NCBI RefSeq assembly: GCF_024748615.1
Contig: NZ_CP087168.1
Coordinates: forward strand, 4,154,001-4,218,000
From: Pseudomonas sp. B21-048
GTDB taxonomy: Bacteria > Pseudomonadota > Gammaproteobacteria > Pseudomonadales > Pseudomonadaceae
DNA: 64,000 nt
Direction of reading: 5' to 3'
The notes under the pieces were generated by a model, which was not told the origin of the DNA, searched no databases, and saw nothing but the letters and a program-made list of their open reading frames with translations. Both the position numbers and the translations under genes were made by a program. This document shows, piece after piece, positions 54,449-63,974 of this stretch; the stretch's first letter is position 1, and each line of letters starts with the position of its first letter.

Positions 54449-56149
54449 CTAGGCGCTGACTTTCTTCACGCCCAGTTTCTTCAGCTCTTCGTCACGCAGT
54501 TCGCGGCGCAGGATCTTGCCGACGTTGGTGGTCGGCAGCGCGTCGCGGAACTCCACGGCTTTGGGTACTTTGTAGCCGGTGACGTTGGCGCGCATGTGCT
54601 CCATCACCTGTTCCTTGGTCAGGGTCACACCCGGTTTGGCGACGATGAAGATCTTGATCGCCTCGCCCGACTTCTCGTCCGGCACACCGATGGCCGCGCA
54701 TTGCAGCACGCCCGGCAGGGTCGCCAGCACGTCTTCAAGCTCATTGGGGTACACGTTGAAACCGGAGACCAGGATCATGTCTTTCTTGCGATCGACAATA
54801 CGCATGTAACCGTCAGGCTGGATCAACGCGATGTCACCGGTCTTCAACCAGCCTTCGCTGTCGAGTATTTCATCGGTGGCGTCCTGACGCTGCCAGTAGC
54901 CCTTCATGACTTGCGGACCTTTCACACACAGTTCACCGATGGCGCCCAACGGCTGCTCGACACCGGCATCGTCGATGACTTTGCACAGGGTCGACGGCAC
55001 CGGAATACCGATGGTGCCGACCTGGATGTTCTGGCTCGGGTTCACCGTGGCCACCGGGCTGGTTTCGGTCATGCCGTAACCTTCGCAGATCGGGCAACCG
55101 GTGACCGCTTTCCAGCGCTCGGCCGCGGCCAGTTGCAAGGCCATGCCGCCGGACAGGGTAATTTTCAGACTGGAGAAATCCAGCTTGCGGAACGCTTCGT
55201 TGTTGCACAGCGCAACGAACAGCGTGTTCAGGCCGACGAAACCGCTGAACTTCCACTTCGACAGTTCCTTGACCATCGCCGTCAGGTCACGCGGGTTGCT
55301 GATCAGGATGTTGTGGTTGCCGATCAGCATCATCGCCATGCAATGAAAGGTGAAGGCATAAATGTGGTACAGCGGCAGCGGGGTGATCAGGATCTCGCAA
55401 CCTTCGTTGAGGTTGGAGCCCATCAGCGCCTTGCACTGCAGCATGTTCGCCACCAGGTTGCGGTGGGTCAGCATCGCGCCCTTGGCCACGCCGGTGGTGC
55501 CGCCGGTGTATTGCAGCACGGCAATGTCGCTGCTGGCCGGGTTGGCTTCAACCACTGGCTGGCCATGGCCCTTGCGCAACACGTCATTGAACTTGATGGC
55601 CTTGGGCAAGTGATACGCCGGGACCATCTTCTTCACGTACTTGATGACACTGTTGATCAGCAGACGCTTGAGCGGCGGCAGCAAGTCGGCCACCTCAGTG
55701 ACGATCACATGCCTGACGCCGGTTTTCGGCACGACGGTCTGGGCCAGGTGCGCCATATTGGCCAGGCAGACCAGGGCTTTGGCACCGGAGTCATTGAACT
55801 GGTGTTCCATTTCCCGCGCGGTGTACAGCGGGTTGGTGTTGACCACGATCAGCCCGGCGCGGATGGCACCGAAAACGGCGACCGGGTACTGCAACACGTT
55901 GGGCAGCTGCACGGCGATTCGATCGCCCGGCTGCAAATCGGTATGCTGTTGCAGGTAAGCGGCAAAGGCACCGGACAATTCGTACAGTTCACCGTAGGTG
56001 ATTGTCTTGCCCAGGTTGCTGAATGCCGGTTTGTCAGCGAAGCGTTGGCAGGACTGCTTCAACACTGCCTGAATATTCGGATACTCGTCTGGATTGATCT
56101 CGGCAGCAATTCCAGCTGGGTACTTATCCTTCCAAAAGTCTTCGATCAT
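54449..56149 (-). CDS. fadD1: FadD1, long-chain fatty acid-CoA ligase
   Basis: The 566-residue acyl-CoA synthetase activates imported fatty acids for beta-oxidation. It has the AMP-binding P-loop YTGGTTGVAKGAMLTHRN, the YGMTETSP motif, the hinge WLKTGDIALIQPDGYMRIVDRKKDMI and the C-terminal lysine region TNVGKILRRELRD. GAGGAG precedes the ATG. The paralogous fadD2 lies upstream on the same strand with a terminator between, so fadD1 should have its own promoter. Confidence 0.95.
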   Translation of the reverse strand: MIEDFWKDKYPAGIAAEINPDEYPNIQAVLKQSCQRFADKPAFSNLGKTITYGELYELSGAFAAYLQQHTDLQPGDRIAVQLPNVLQYPVAVFGAIRAGLIVVNTNPLYTAREMEHQFNDSGAKALVCLANMAHLAQTVVPKTGVRHVIVTEVADLLPPLKRLLINSVIKYVKKMVPAYHLPKAIKFNDVLRKGHGQPVVEANPASSDIAVLQYTGGTTGVAKGAMLTHRNLVANMLQCKALMGSNLNEGCEILITPLPLYHIYAFTFHCMAMMLIGNHNILISNPRDLTAMVKELSKWKFSGFVGLNTLFVALCNNEAFRKLDFSSLKITLSGGMALQLAAAERWKAVTGCPICEGYGMTETSPVATVNPSQNIQVGTIGIPVPSTLCKVIDDAGVEQPLGAIGELCVKGPQVMKGYWQRQDATDEILDSEGWLKTGDIALIQPDGYMRIVDRKKDMILVSGFNVYPNELEDVLATLPGVLQCAAIGVPDEKSGEAIKIFIVAKPGVTLTKEQVMEHMRANVTGYKVPKAVEFRDALPTTNVGKILRRELRDEELKKLGVKKVSA

Positions 56150-56474
56150 GGAAGCCCACTCCTCAGCAACGCGAATTCAAATACCGCATTTGATGCGATT
56201 ATTATTGATGCTTGATTATTGGTGAGTCTGGCTTTTTACAAGGCCGAGAAGTCACAAAGCGCGCCGAGAGTAGCAGCTTTGCCAAAGGCCGACTAGAGCC
56301 AAAATCAGCCCATGAAGTCACTTTAATGACTAAATACTAGCAAGCAGTCATTTTAGAGCAAAAATCCTATACAGCCCTGGAAGCCTCGTAATATGGGCCT
56401 TCAAAGCAAAAGATCGTCCGAACGCGGCCCGAGCCTTCGGACGATCTTTTGGCACCACCTCGGTCTACGACCGT
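56150..56474. other. Intergenic region between fadD2 and fadD1
   Basis: It holds the fadD2 terminator and, nearer fadD1, an AT-rich stretch that should contain the fadD1 promoter. An inverted pair aatgact/agtcatt (near 56326 and 56347) is visible. A clear PsrA-type GAAAC-N4-GTTTC site was not found. Confidence 0.4.
56407..56451 (-). terminator. Terminator of fadD2
   Basis: A perfect 14-pair stem (caaaagatcgtccg with its complement) and a 17-base loop, followed on the minus strand by a T-rich stretch. It separates the two fadD genes. Confidence 0.75.
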
Positions 56475-58163
56475 TTAGGCGATCTCACGCAGTTCCCGCC
56501 GCAGGATCTTGCCCACCGGCGTCATCGGCAACGACTCACGCAAGACGATGTGCTTGGGTACTTTGTACGCCGTGAAATTTTCCTTGCAGTACGCCTTCAG
56601 CTCTTCAAGACTGACCCCCGACTCGCGGGCCACCACAAACAACTTCACCGCCTCCCCCGAACGCTCATCCGGCACGCCGATCACCGCGCAGTTGGCGACT
56701 TTCGGGTGGGCCATCACCACGTCTTCGATCTCGTTCGGGTACACGTTGAAGCCCGAGACGATGATCATGTCTTTCTTGCGATCGACAATGCGCACGAAAC
56801 CGTCCGGGTCGATCACCGCAATGTCGCCGGACTTGAACCAACCGTCGGCATCCAGCACTTCGGCGGTGGCTTCGGGTTTCTGCCAGTAGCCCTTCATGAT
56901 CTGCGGGCCCTTGATGCACAGTTCGCCACGCTCGCCCAGCGGCTGCTCGACGCCCTCATCGTTGATGATCTTGAGCGTCGTGCCCGGCACCGGCAGACCG
57001 ACCGTGCCGATGCGCGACTTGTCTCCGTAAGGGTTGGTGCAGGCCACTGGCGAGGTTTCGGTCAGGCCGTAACCTTCGGTGATCCGGCAACCGGTGAGCT
57101 GCTCCCAGCGCTCGGCCGTGGCCTTTACCAGCGCCGTGCCACCGGAGTTGGTGAGTTTAAAACTGGAGAAATCCAGGGTCTTGAAATCGGGGTGCTCCAT
57201 CAGCGCGACGAACAGTGTGTTGAGACCCAAGAGCAGCGTGAATCGCCAGTTTTTCAACTCCTTGATGAAGGCGCCAATGTCCCGTGGATTGGTGATCAGC
57301 ACGTTGTGGTTGCCGGTGACCATCATGCACATGCAGTTCGCCGTGAAGGCATAGATGTGGTAAAGCGGCAGCGGCGCAATCATCACTTCCTGGCCTTCAC
57401 GCAACAACGGCTGACCGCTGGCGTCGAATTGCCCCATGCACGCTCGCGCCTGCTGCATGTTCGCCACCAGGTTGCCGTGGGTCAGCATGGCGCCCTTGGC
57501 CAGCCCGGTGGTGCCGCCGGTGTATTGCAGCACGGCGATGTCATCAAGGCCGACGTTCAGCGGTTTAATGCCCAGGCCCCGGCCCAGACGCAGCGCGCTC
57601 TTGAAGGACATGGCCTGCGGCAACGAATAGGCCGGGACCATTTTCTTGACCTTTGCGACCACGGTATTGACCAGCCAGCCCTTGGCGGTGGGCATCAGGT
57701 CGCCCATTTTCGCTTCGATCAGGTACTGGATGTCGGTGTCGGGCAGCACTTCCTGGACCTTCTGCCCGAACACGTTCAGGTAGACCAGCGCCCGGGCTCC
57801 GGAGTCCTTGAACTGATGACGCATCTCCCGCGCAGTGTACAACGGGTTGGTGTTGACCACGATCAGCCCGGCGCGCAAGGCACCGAACACGGCAATCGGG
57901 TAATGCAGGACATTGGGCATCTGCACCGCAATGCGATCCCCCGGCACCAGGTCGGTATGGGCTTGCAGGAAACCGGCGAACGCGGCGCTGTAGCGCTCCA
58001 GTTCGGCGTAGGTCAGGGTCACGCCCATGTTGCTGAATGCCGGGCGATCAGCAAATTTCTTGCAGGAACGCTCGAACACCTCGATCACCGACTTATAGGC
58101 CCCAAGGTCAATATCCAGGGGCACGCCGGCCGGGCGTTTGTCATTCCAGAAATCAGGTTGCAT
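56475..58163 (-). CDS. fadD2: FadD2, long-chain fatty acid-CoA ligase
   Basis: The 562-residue paralogue of FadD1 has the same motifs: YTGGTTGLAKGAMLTHGN, ITEGYGLTETSP, WFKSGDIAVIDPDGFVRIVDRKKDMI and TPVGKILRREL. AGAGGAC precedes the ATG. The order fadD2-fadD1 with the hydrolase and MaoC genes divergent upstream matches PA3300-PA3299 and PA3301-PA3302 of P. aeruginosa. Confidence 0.95.
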   Translation of the reverse strand: MQPDFWNDKRPAGVPLDIDLGAYKSVIEVFERSCKKFADRPAFSNMGVTLTYAELERYSAAFAGFLQAHTDLVPGDRIAVQMPNVLHYPIAVFGALRAGLIVVNTNPLYTAREMRHQFKDSGARALVYLNVFGQKVQEVLPDTDIQYLIEAKMGDLMPTAKGWLVNTVVAKVKKMVPAYSLPQAMSFKSALRLGRGLGIKPLNVGLDDIAVLQYTGGTTGLAKGAMLTHGNLVANMQQARACMGQFDASGQPLLREGQEVMIAPLPLYHIYAFTANCMCMMVTGNHNVLITNPRDIGAFIKELKNWRFTLLLGLNTLFVALMEHPDFKTLDFSSFKLTNSGGTALVKATAERWEQLTGCRITEGYGLTETSPVACTNPYGDKSRIGTVGLPVPGTTLKIINDEGVEQPLGERGELCIKGPQIMKGYWQKPEATAEVLDADGWFKSGDIAVIDPDGFVRIVDRKKDMIIVSGFNVYPNEIEDVVMAHPKVANCAVIGVPDERSGEAVKLFVVARESGVSLEELKAYCKENFTAYKVPKHIVLRESLPMTPVGKILRRELREIA

Positions 58164-58433
58164 TATTCTTGTCCTCTTTACCTGAGCCTATCCGGGGCCG
58201 CTTTTCTGTCCTTTCTCTCTCATAGCTCAAAAAGCGGAAAGCGAAAAACGGTGCTTCCCGGACACTAGCAGCTATGGTGAATCAGGCAAATATGCGCACG
58301 GGCGTCATAGATCGCGTGAATCTTGCTGCCCCGCCGTGGCCTGATCAGACGGTAGACGACGGATGCGCTATACAATGCAGCGGGGCTGTTTTCCATCCAA
58401 CAGCCTCATGCAGTCCAACGCAAAGGAATCGCC

Positions 58434-59378
58434 ATGATCCATGACACTTTCTGGCTGACCGCGAGTGACCGCAGCCGCCTCTTTGTCAATCAGTGGCTGC
58501 CGGCCGCACCGCTCAAGGCGGTGATCCTGCTGGCCCACGGCATGGCAGAACATAGCGGTCGCTACGCCCGTCTGGCGCAAGCCTGCTGTGATCAGGATTA
58601 CGGCGTTTATGCGCCGGACCTGCGTGGACATGGCAAAACGGCCGAAAACGGTACCTTGGGCCATTTCGCCGACGATGATGGCTGGTGCAAAGTGGTCGGC
58701 GACCTGGCCAGCCTTAACCAACACATCGGCCAACAGCATCCCGGCGTGCCGATCGTGTTGCTGGGCCACAGCATGGGCAGCTACATCGCCCAGGCTTATT
58801 TGCTGCACCACAGCGCCAGCCTGCACGGGGCGATTCTCAGCGGCTCGAACTTCCAGCCCGTGGCGCTCTATCGCGCAGCGCGACAGATTGCTCGCCTGGA
58901 ACGCCTGCGCCAGGGCCCCAAGGGGCGTAGCAAGCTGATCGAGTGGCTGTCGTTCGGCTCATTCAACAAGAAATTCAAACCGGCGCGCACGCCGTTCGAC
59001 TGGCTGAGCCGCGACCCGGCCGAAGTCGACAAATACGCCAATGACCCGCTCTGCGGCTTTCGCTGCACCAATCAACTGTGGATCGATTTGCTCGGCGGCT
59101 TGCAGCAAATCAGCAAAGCGTCCAATCTCGCCCAGATCGATCCGGGCCTGCCGTTGCTGGTGATCGGCGGCGAATGTGATCCGGTGAGCGAAGGCAAACG
59201 TCTGAAAGATCTGGCCCATGCGCTGCGCGACGCTGGTTGCCAGAGCCTGCAGCTGACTATTTACCCGCAGGCCCGGCATGAACTGTTCAACGAGAGCAAC
59301 CGCGACGAAGTGACGGCCGACGTGCTGAACTGGATCGCCCAAGCCTTGAGCGCTCGCCGGCCACCCAGAACCGAATAG
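58434..59378 (+). CDS. Alpha/beta hydrolase, lysophospholipase-like
   Basis: The 314-residue serine hydrolase has the nucleophile elbow GHSMGSYIAQ and an HGMAEHSGRY oxyanion segment typical of monoacylglycerol lipase/PldB-type enzymes. The late acid and histidine lie in GECDPVSEG and ARHELFNE. AAAGGA precedes the ATG. Being divergent from fadD2, it may release fatty acids that the FadD enzymes then activate. Confidence 0.9.
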   Translation: MIHDTFWLTASDRSRLFVNQWLPAAPLKAVILLAHGMAEHSGRYARLAQACCDQDYGVYAPDLRGHGKTAENGTLGHFADDDGWCKVVGDLASLNQHIGQQHPGVPIVLLGHSMGSYIAQAYLLHHSASLHGAILSGSNFQPVALYRAARQIARLERLRQGPKGRSKLIEWLSFGSFNKKFKPARTPFDWLSRDPAEVDKYANDPLCGFRCTNQLWIDLLGGLQQISKASNLAQIDPGLPLLVIGGECDPVSEGKRLKDLAHALRDAGCQSLQLTIYPQARHELFNESNRDEVTADVLNWIAQALSARRPPRTE

Positions 59379-59421
59379 TTTTTTTGTGGATTTTTTTAAT
59401 TCGTCACAGGAATCGAGACAA

Positions 59422-59892
59422 ATGACCCAGGTTACCAACACCCCTTACGAAGCCCTCGAAATCGGCCAGACCGCCAGCTACAGCAAGACCGTTGAAGAGC
59501 GAGACATTCAGTTGTTCGCCGCGATGTCCGGCGATCACAACCCGGTGCACCTGGACGCCGAATTCGCCGCCGCCAGCATGTTCAAGGAGCGTATCGCCCA
59601 CGGCATGTTCAGCGGTGCGTTGATCAGCGCGGCGGTGGCTTGCGAGTTGCCTGGGCCGGGGACTATTTATATCGGTCAGACGATGAGTTTTCAGAAGCCG
59701 GTGAAGATTGGCGACACGCTGACGGTGCGCCTGGAAATTCTCGAGAAACTGCCGAAGTTTCGTGTGCGTATCGCCACGCGGGTATTCAATCAACGCGATG
59801 AGTTGGTGGTGGATGGCGAGGCGGAGATTCTGGCGCCGCGCAAGCAACAGACCGTGACATTGCCGACGTTGCCGGCGATCAGTATCGGCTGA
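59422..59892 (+). CDS. MaoC-type (R)-specific enoyl-CoA hydratase
   Basis: The 156-residue hotdog-fold protein has the catalytic motif AAMSGDHNPVHLDAEFA and the neighbouring MFKERIAHGMFSGALISAA. Length and sequence fit PhaJ4-like (R)-hydratases, which divert beta-oxidation intermediates toward (R)-3-hydroxyacyl-CoA for polyhydroxyalkanoate. AGGAATC precedes the ATG. It follows the hydrolase gene in the same direction. Confidence 0.88.
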   Translation: MTQVTNTPYEALEIGQTASYSKTVEERDIQLFAAMSGDHNPVHLDAEFAAASMFKERIAHGMFSGALISAAVACELPGPGTIYIGQTMSFQKPVKIGDTLTVRLEILEKLPKFRVRIATRVFNQRDELVVDGEAEILAPRKQQTVTLPTLPAISIG

Positions 59893-59924
59893 TTCACCGC
59901 TCATCTGTGGCCAGGATGGGCTTC

Positions 59925-60060
59925 CTGTGGCGAGGGAGCTTGCTCCCGCTGGGGTGCGAAGCGCCCCAAAATCGGGCCCCTCGACTCACCTGATCAGGTG
60001 CGGTGGCAGCTATTTTACGACTGCTTCGCAGTCGAACGGGAGCAAGCTCCCTCGCCACAG
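59925..60060. repeat. REPIN-type palindromic repeat, CTCGCCACA family
   Basis: Arms tgtggcgagggagcttgctcc and gggagcaagctccctcgcca in opposite orientation with about 90 bases between them. A third partial copy (tccttgccacag) follows at 60068. It shares its ends with the element at 20236. Confidence 0.88.
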
Positions 60061-60090
60061 ACAAGCCTCCTTGCCACAGCGAATGCGGCG

Positions 60091-60954
60091 TTATCGCTCT
60101 TCCTCCTGCACCTGCACACTCGCCGTCATCCCCGCACTCAAACTGAGCCCTTCAGGCAACTTGTCGAGTTTGATCCGCACCGGAATCCGCTGCGCCAGGC
60201 GCACCCAGTTAAACGTCGGTTCCACCTCTGCCAGCAATTGCCCATCGGGCGTGGTGTTGCGATCCGTGATGCCGCGACTGATACTTTCAACGTGCCCCTG
60301 CAACGCCTCTCCCGCGCTCATCAGCCAGACCTTGACTGGATCGCCGACGCGAATTCGCGGCAGTTTGGTTTCTTCGAAATACGCCTGAACATAAAAGGTC
60401 GAATCATCGATCAATGCCATCACCGGTTGCCCGGCATTCACGTAATTACCCTGAGCCAGACGCAGGTTAGTGACATGACCGCTGCGAGGTGCATGGACCT
60501 CACTGCGGGCCAGGTTGAGTTGCGCGACCTTGGCTTCGGCCTGAGCTTCACGCAGTTCGCCCCGGGCGATGCCGGCATTGATTTGCGCGTTCTCGCGCAG
60601 TTCGGCACTGATCGCCTGCGGCCCGAGACTGGCGCGGCGGCTGGCTTCATGTTCACGCAGGCTGAGTTGCTGCTGACGGGTCTGCACCACCGCTTGAGCC
60701 TTTTCCAGCGCGGCTTCGAAACGATCGCGGTCGATGCTCAGTAACAGATCACCAGCCTTGACCTGTTGGTTATCGAAAGCCTTGAGCTCATGCACCCAGC
60801 CAGACACGTCGGGGGCGATGACCACCACGTCGGCGCGGATCCGTGCGTCGCGGGTCCAGGGCGTCAGCATGTAGTACTGCCACAGATGGAAACCGGCAAA
60901 CATCGCCAGCGCCGTCAGGCTCAGGGTGACCGCAATACGTACGGGTGTACGCAT
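60091..60954 (-). CDS. AaeA-like periplasmic adaptor of an efflux pump
   Basis: The 287-residue HlyD-family membrane-fusion protein has an N-terminal anchor (RIAVTLSLTALAMFAGFHLW), a lipoyl half-motif (VSGWVHELKAFDNQQVKAGDLLLSID), a coiled-coil hairpin (65-145) and the second half (VHAPRSGHVTNLRLAQGNYV). AAGGAG precedes ATG 60954. It is the third gene of an aaeB-aaeX-aaeA-like operon. Confidence 0.9.
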   Translation of the reverse strand: MRTPVRIAVTLSLTALAMFAGFHLWQYYMLTPWTRDARIRADVVVIAPDVSGWVHELKAFDNQQVKAGDLLLSIDRDRFEAALEKAQAVVQTRQQQLSLREHEASRRASLGPQAISAELRENAQINAGIARGELREAQAEAKVAQLNLARSEVHAPRSGHVTNLRLAQGNYVNAGQPVMALIDDSTFYVQAYFEETKLPRIRVGDPVKVWLMSAGEALQGHVESISRGITDRNTTPDGQLLAEVEPTFNWVRLAQRIPVRIKLDKLPEGLSLSAGMTASVQVQEEER

Positions 60955-60964
60955 ATTCAACTCC

Positions 60965-61171
60965 TTACAAAGGCCCGAGGACGACGGTGATCAGGGTCAA
61001 TACACAGACGTACGAGGCGCAATCAAATAATGCTTCGTGCCAGATCCAGCGGCCGGCCGGGGTCAGGCGCAACAGCATGCGCAACGCTGCGGTGACCAGC
61101 AATGCCAGCAGCACATCAATCAGAAACGGACTGAGCAGCACACCGCCTGCCGACCACTCACGCAAGCCCAT
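60965..61171 (-). CDS. AaeX-like DUF1656 membrane protein
   Basis: The 68-residue protein has two membrane segments (VLLSPFLIDVLLALLVTAAL; ASYVCVLTLITVVLGPL), as in DUF1656/AaeX. Its start lies 14 bases inside the 3' end of the FUSC gene, and it ends ten bases before the adaptor start. Confidence 0.88.
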   Translation of the reverse strand: MGLREWSAGGVLLSPFLIDVLLALLVTAALRMLLRLTPAGRWIWHEALFDCASYVCVLTLITVVLGPL

Positions 61172-63155
61172 GGCTTTGCTCCTGTTGAAGACACCAGGCA
61201 CGCCAGCTGCTTTGCAATTGCAGCACCGCGCCCTGGGCAAGTTTCACCGCGTCGCTGGGTGGCAGCGCGTACAAGGTTTTCAGCAACGCTTCGCTCGGTT
61301 GTACCAGTGCCTCGGCGCGACTGCCGGCCGGCCCTTGTTCGAGGACTTTTTCCAGATGCTCGAGATAACGCCGCGGGGCCGCACTGACCGGCAGTTCGGC
61401 GGCCGCCAGGCTCAAGCGCAAATGCAGCAACTCATCGCCGATGTCCAGACCGAGCAAGCCGTCGTCCCAGCGGCTGCGCGCCGGCGCCGGTAATTCGGGA
61501 TAGTGCTGTGCCAGTTGCAGCAATCGGTCGGCCATGCGTCCGCCGAACCAACTTTCAGCACCGCGCAGATTGCGTCGGGTCAGGCGCACCAGATCCGCGA
61601 GGGTCGCCGCCAGCAACCGTCGGCCATGCCATGCCGGGTTGCGCAAGATCAGCAAGTGAAACGCCAACACCGCGGCCCCCACCCCAATCAGCATGGCCTG
61701 AGCACTGTTGAAAAAATTCGCGACATCGAACGTCATCCTGTTCAGCGGCGATATCAACACAATGAAGTGCAAGCAGAATGAAGTGGCCGTGGCGCCGATC
61801 TGCGGTTTGGCCATGCCCAGTGCGCCGAAAAACAGCGGTGCGCCCATCCCCATGCACAGCAAAGTAAACCCGCTCCATTGTGGCAGCAGAATCTGCCCGA
61901 CGATGAACGCCGACGGAATCGCCAATAGAATACCGCGCAGAAAGCTCATGCCGATTTGCGCCCCATTCTCGCGGCTGGCAAACAGGCTGCACACCACACA
62001 CGTCAACACCAACGCACCCGCCGCCGCCGGCCATGCCGTCGCCAGCCAGAAACCCGCCACCACCAGAAACGCCAGCGCACTGCGCGCGCCGAAGACCAGT
62101 GCCAACGACAGGTCGCGATGCGGCGTCAGGGTTCTCGGTGGATCGACCGTTTCACTGCCCTCTTGTACCGCTTTCAATGCCGCACAGGTTGCCATGGCGG
62201 TATCGAGCAGCAAGGTGAAACGGGCCAGGCAGTAACTTTGCGCGCAGCTGATGTGTGCATCGCGAGAGGCGTCGAACACCCTCGGGCGCAAAGCTTGCAG
62301 CATGGCCGTATCGCCAGCGCCAAGGGTCTGCTGAACCTCGGTCATCCATGGCATCAGTTGCTCAGCTTCCTGCGGTTCCAACTGATTCCATTGGCGGCGC
62401 ACCGAACGGGCGATGCGCAACAGCATCAACAGTTTCTGACTCAAACCGCTGATGGCCCGCGCTCGTTGCCGACCGAGACTGCCTTCGAACCAGGCATGCT
62501 CCCGTTGGGCGTCGACCGCGACGATTTTTCCGAGGATTTCCAGCAAGCCTTTACGCGCCTGACCGTCGCCGGCCAGGGTCGCGCGCGCGGCATTCATGCC
62601 GCTTTGCCAGGCCGCCTGGGCTTGATCCGCCAATTGCCGCTCAACCCGCAACGGCCAGAGCAACGCACTGGCGGCGGTGGCGCAGAAAATGCCCAGGCAG
62701 ATTTCCGTGCAGCGAGCCACGGCTTGATCAAATACTGTCAGCGGATGATTAATGGCCGGCAATGCGATGATTGCCACCGTGTAACCGGCCAACACGAAGG
62801 AATAGGACCAGGCACTGCGCAGCAAGGTCGAACTCGCCGTACACAGCCCGAGCCACAACGCCAACGCCAGCAAAAACAACCAGGGCGTCTGAGCAAACAG
62901 CCCCATGAACACCACCGACATGATCGTCCCGACCAGCGTGCCCAACAGCCTTGCCAAGCCCTTTTGCACCACCATCCCGGACAAGGGCTGGGCAATGATA
63001 AACGCCGTCATCAACGCCCACGACGGTTGCTCCAGCCCCCAGCGCAACGCCAGCCACAGCGCCAGACCACCGCCAATCAAGGTCTTGATCGCGAACTGCA
63101 AGGCGCGGCGGTCAAGCGCGAACAAGGCCTGCAAAGTGATAGGCACGTAAGACAC
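61158..63155 (-). CDS. AaeB-like FUSC-family efflux transporter
   Basis: The 665-residue inner-membrane protein has two sets of membrane helices flanking cytoplasmic regions, as in AaeB and other FUSC exporters of aromatic acids and toxic amphiphiles. The first conserved stretch is TLIGGGLALWLALRWGLEQP, followed by FIIAQPLSGMVVQKGLARLLGT. A GTG start at 63155 is taken; GTG 63146 with AAGAG upstream is also possible. No outer-membrane channel gene is nearby. Confidence 0.9.
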   Translation of the reverse strand: MSYVPITLQALFALDRRALQFAIKTLIGGGLALWLALRWGLEQPSWALMTAFIIAQPLSGMVVQKGLARLLGTLVGTIMSVVFMGLFAQTPWLFLLALALWLGLCTASSTLLRSAWSYSFVLAGYTVAIIALPAINHPLTVFDQAVARCTEICLGIFCATAASALLWPLRVERQLADQAQAAWQSGMNAARATLAGDGQARKGLLEILGKIVAVDAQREHAWFEGSLGRQRARAISGLSQKLLMLLRIARSVRRQWNQLEPQEAEQLMPWMTEVQQTLGAGDTAMLQALRPRVFDASRDAHISCAQSYCLARFTLLLDTAMATCAALKAVQEGSETVDPPRTLTPHRDLSLALVFGARSALAFLVVAGFWLATAWPAAAGALVLTCVVCSLFASRENGAQIGMSFLRGILLAIPSAFIVGQILLPQWSGFTLLCMGMGAPLFFGALGMAKPQIGATATSFCLHFIVLISPLNRMTFDVANFFNSAQAMLIGVGAAVLAFHLLILRNPAWHGRRLLAATLADLVRLTRRNLRGAESWFGGRMADRLLQLAQHYPELPAPARSRWDDGLLGLDIGDELLHLRLSLAAAELPVSAAPRRYLEHLEKVLEQGPAGSRAEALVQPSEALLKTLYALPPSDAVKLAQGAVLQLQSSWRAWCLQQEQSHGLA

Positions 63156-63188
63156 TCTTGAAAGGACGGTTTAACGATAGACGCGTTG

Positions 63189-63225
63189 AGTGAGCTCACT
63201 GGAAAAACAAATTATTAGCTAGCTA
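63189..63225. promoter_or_regulatory. Two small palindromes upstream of the efflux operon
   Basis: A perfect agtgagctcact (63189-63200) and a perfect tagctagcta (63216-63225) lie 34 and 61 bases before the transporter start. They may be operators for a regulator encoded elsewhere. Confidence 0.4.
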
Positions 63226-63258
63226 TCTATATCCCGTCCAGCGTTAAATCCCGAACCA

Positions 63259-63289
63259 CAAAAAAACGCCAGACGGGCTGGCGTTTTTT
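63259..63289. terminator. Terminator of the DUF2383 gene
   Basis: Stem acgccag/ctggcgt with a short loop, T-rich on the minus strand and A-rich before it, 17 bases after the DUF2383 stop. Confidence 0.85.
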
Positions 63290-63305
63290 GACAGATAACG
63301 AACGC

Positions 63306-63773
63306 TTATGAGCGTGCGCGAGCCTGGTTACGCAGGGCTTTCACCTGATCATGGTTGCGTTGTACGCCGTGGTACTGACGCTCGACCATGTCACGAATGC
63401 TCACCAGATTGTTCTTGTTGATTTTTTCCAGCGCCTCCTTGTAAGCCTTTAGCGCATGGTCTTCACCGCGTTCGGCTTCGTTCAGCACCGCCTCTTCATC
63501 CTTGCCGGTGAACATCGCTTTCACGTCGACCCAGCGACGGTGCAGATCGCCGCTGACGCTGGTGGAGGTTTCCGGATCCCCCCCTAGGGAACGCACGGCA
63601 GCCTGCAGTTCGGCAGCGGCAGCAGCGCAGTCGGCGGAGCGCTGAATGAACAGGTTTTTGAGTTCTGGTTGTTTGATGTCTTCAGCGCAAGTCTTGAACC
63701 CTTCCTGACCGTCTTTACTGGTTTCAATCAGGTCGTTGAGTACAGAGATCGCGTCTTTATTAATGTCGGTCAT
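63306..63773 (-). CDS. DUF2383 (PA2169-type) four-helix-bundle protein
   Basis: The 155-residue protein matches the PA2169 family, ferritin-like helical bundles of unknown function (ISVLNDLIETSKDGQEGFKT; EAERGEDHALKAYKEAL). AAGGAATTG precedes the ATG. Members are often induced under low oxygen or stress. Confidence 0.9.
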   Translation of the reverse strand: MTDINKDAISVLNDLIETSKDGQEGFKTCAEDIKQPELKNLFIQRSADCAAAAAELQAAVRSLGGDPETSTSVSGDLHRRWVDVKAMFTGKDEEAVLNEAERGEDHALKAYKEALEKINKNNLVSIRDMVERQYHGVQRNHDQVKALRNQARARS

Positions 63774-63974
63774 TTTTCAATTCCTTGCGGTTGATGAAAG
63801 ATGCAATTAGTAGTTGCACCCTGCATGCCAGCTTTGAATTGACGTCTTTTTACTTATATTTCAATCGGTTGGCTTACAAGTCGAAATCTGTATCCGCTTT
63901 TTTTGCATGATCTGTCATTTGGCCTGCATGCAGAATGCCTGTATTTTCCAGACTGTTTTGAATCAAGACGACTG

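Noticed and set aside
54596..56215. Long plus-strand open frame opposite fadD1
   Set aside because: Shadow of fadD1; low-complexity composition and no ribosome-binding site.
56550..58268. Long plus-strand open frame opposite fadD2
   Set aside because: Shadow of fadD2; its translation resembles that of the frame opposite fadD1 only because the two sense genes are paralogues.
61956..63161. Long plus-strand open frame opposite the FUSC transporter gene
   Set aside because: Arg/Gln/His-rich shadow; the minus-strand frame has the membrane protein signature and operon context.
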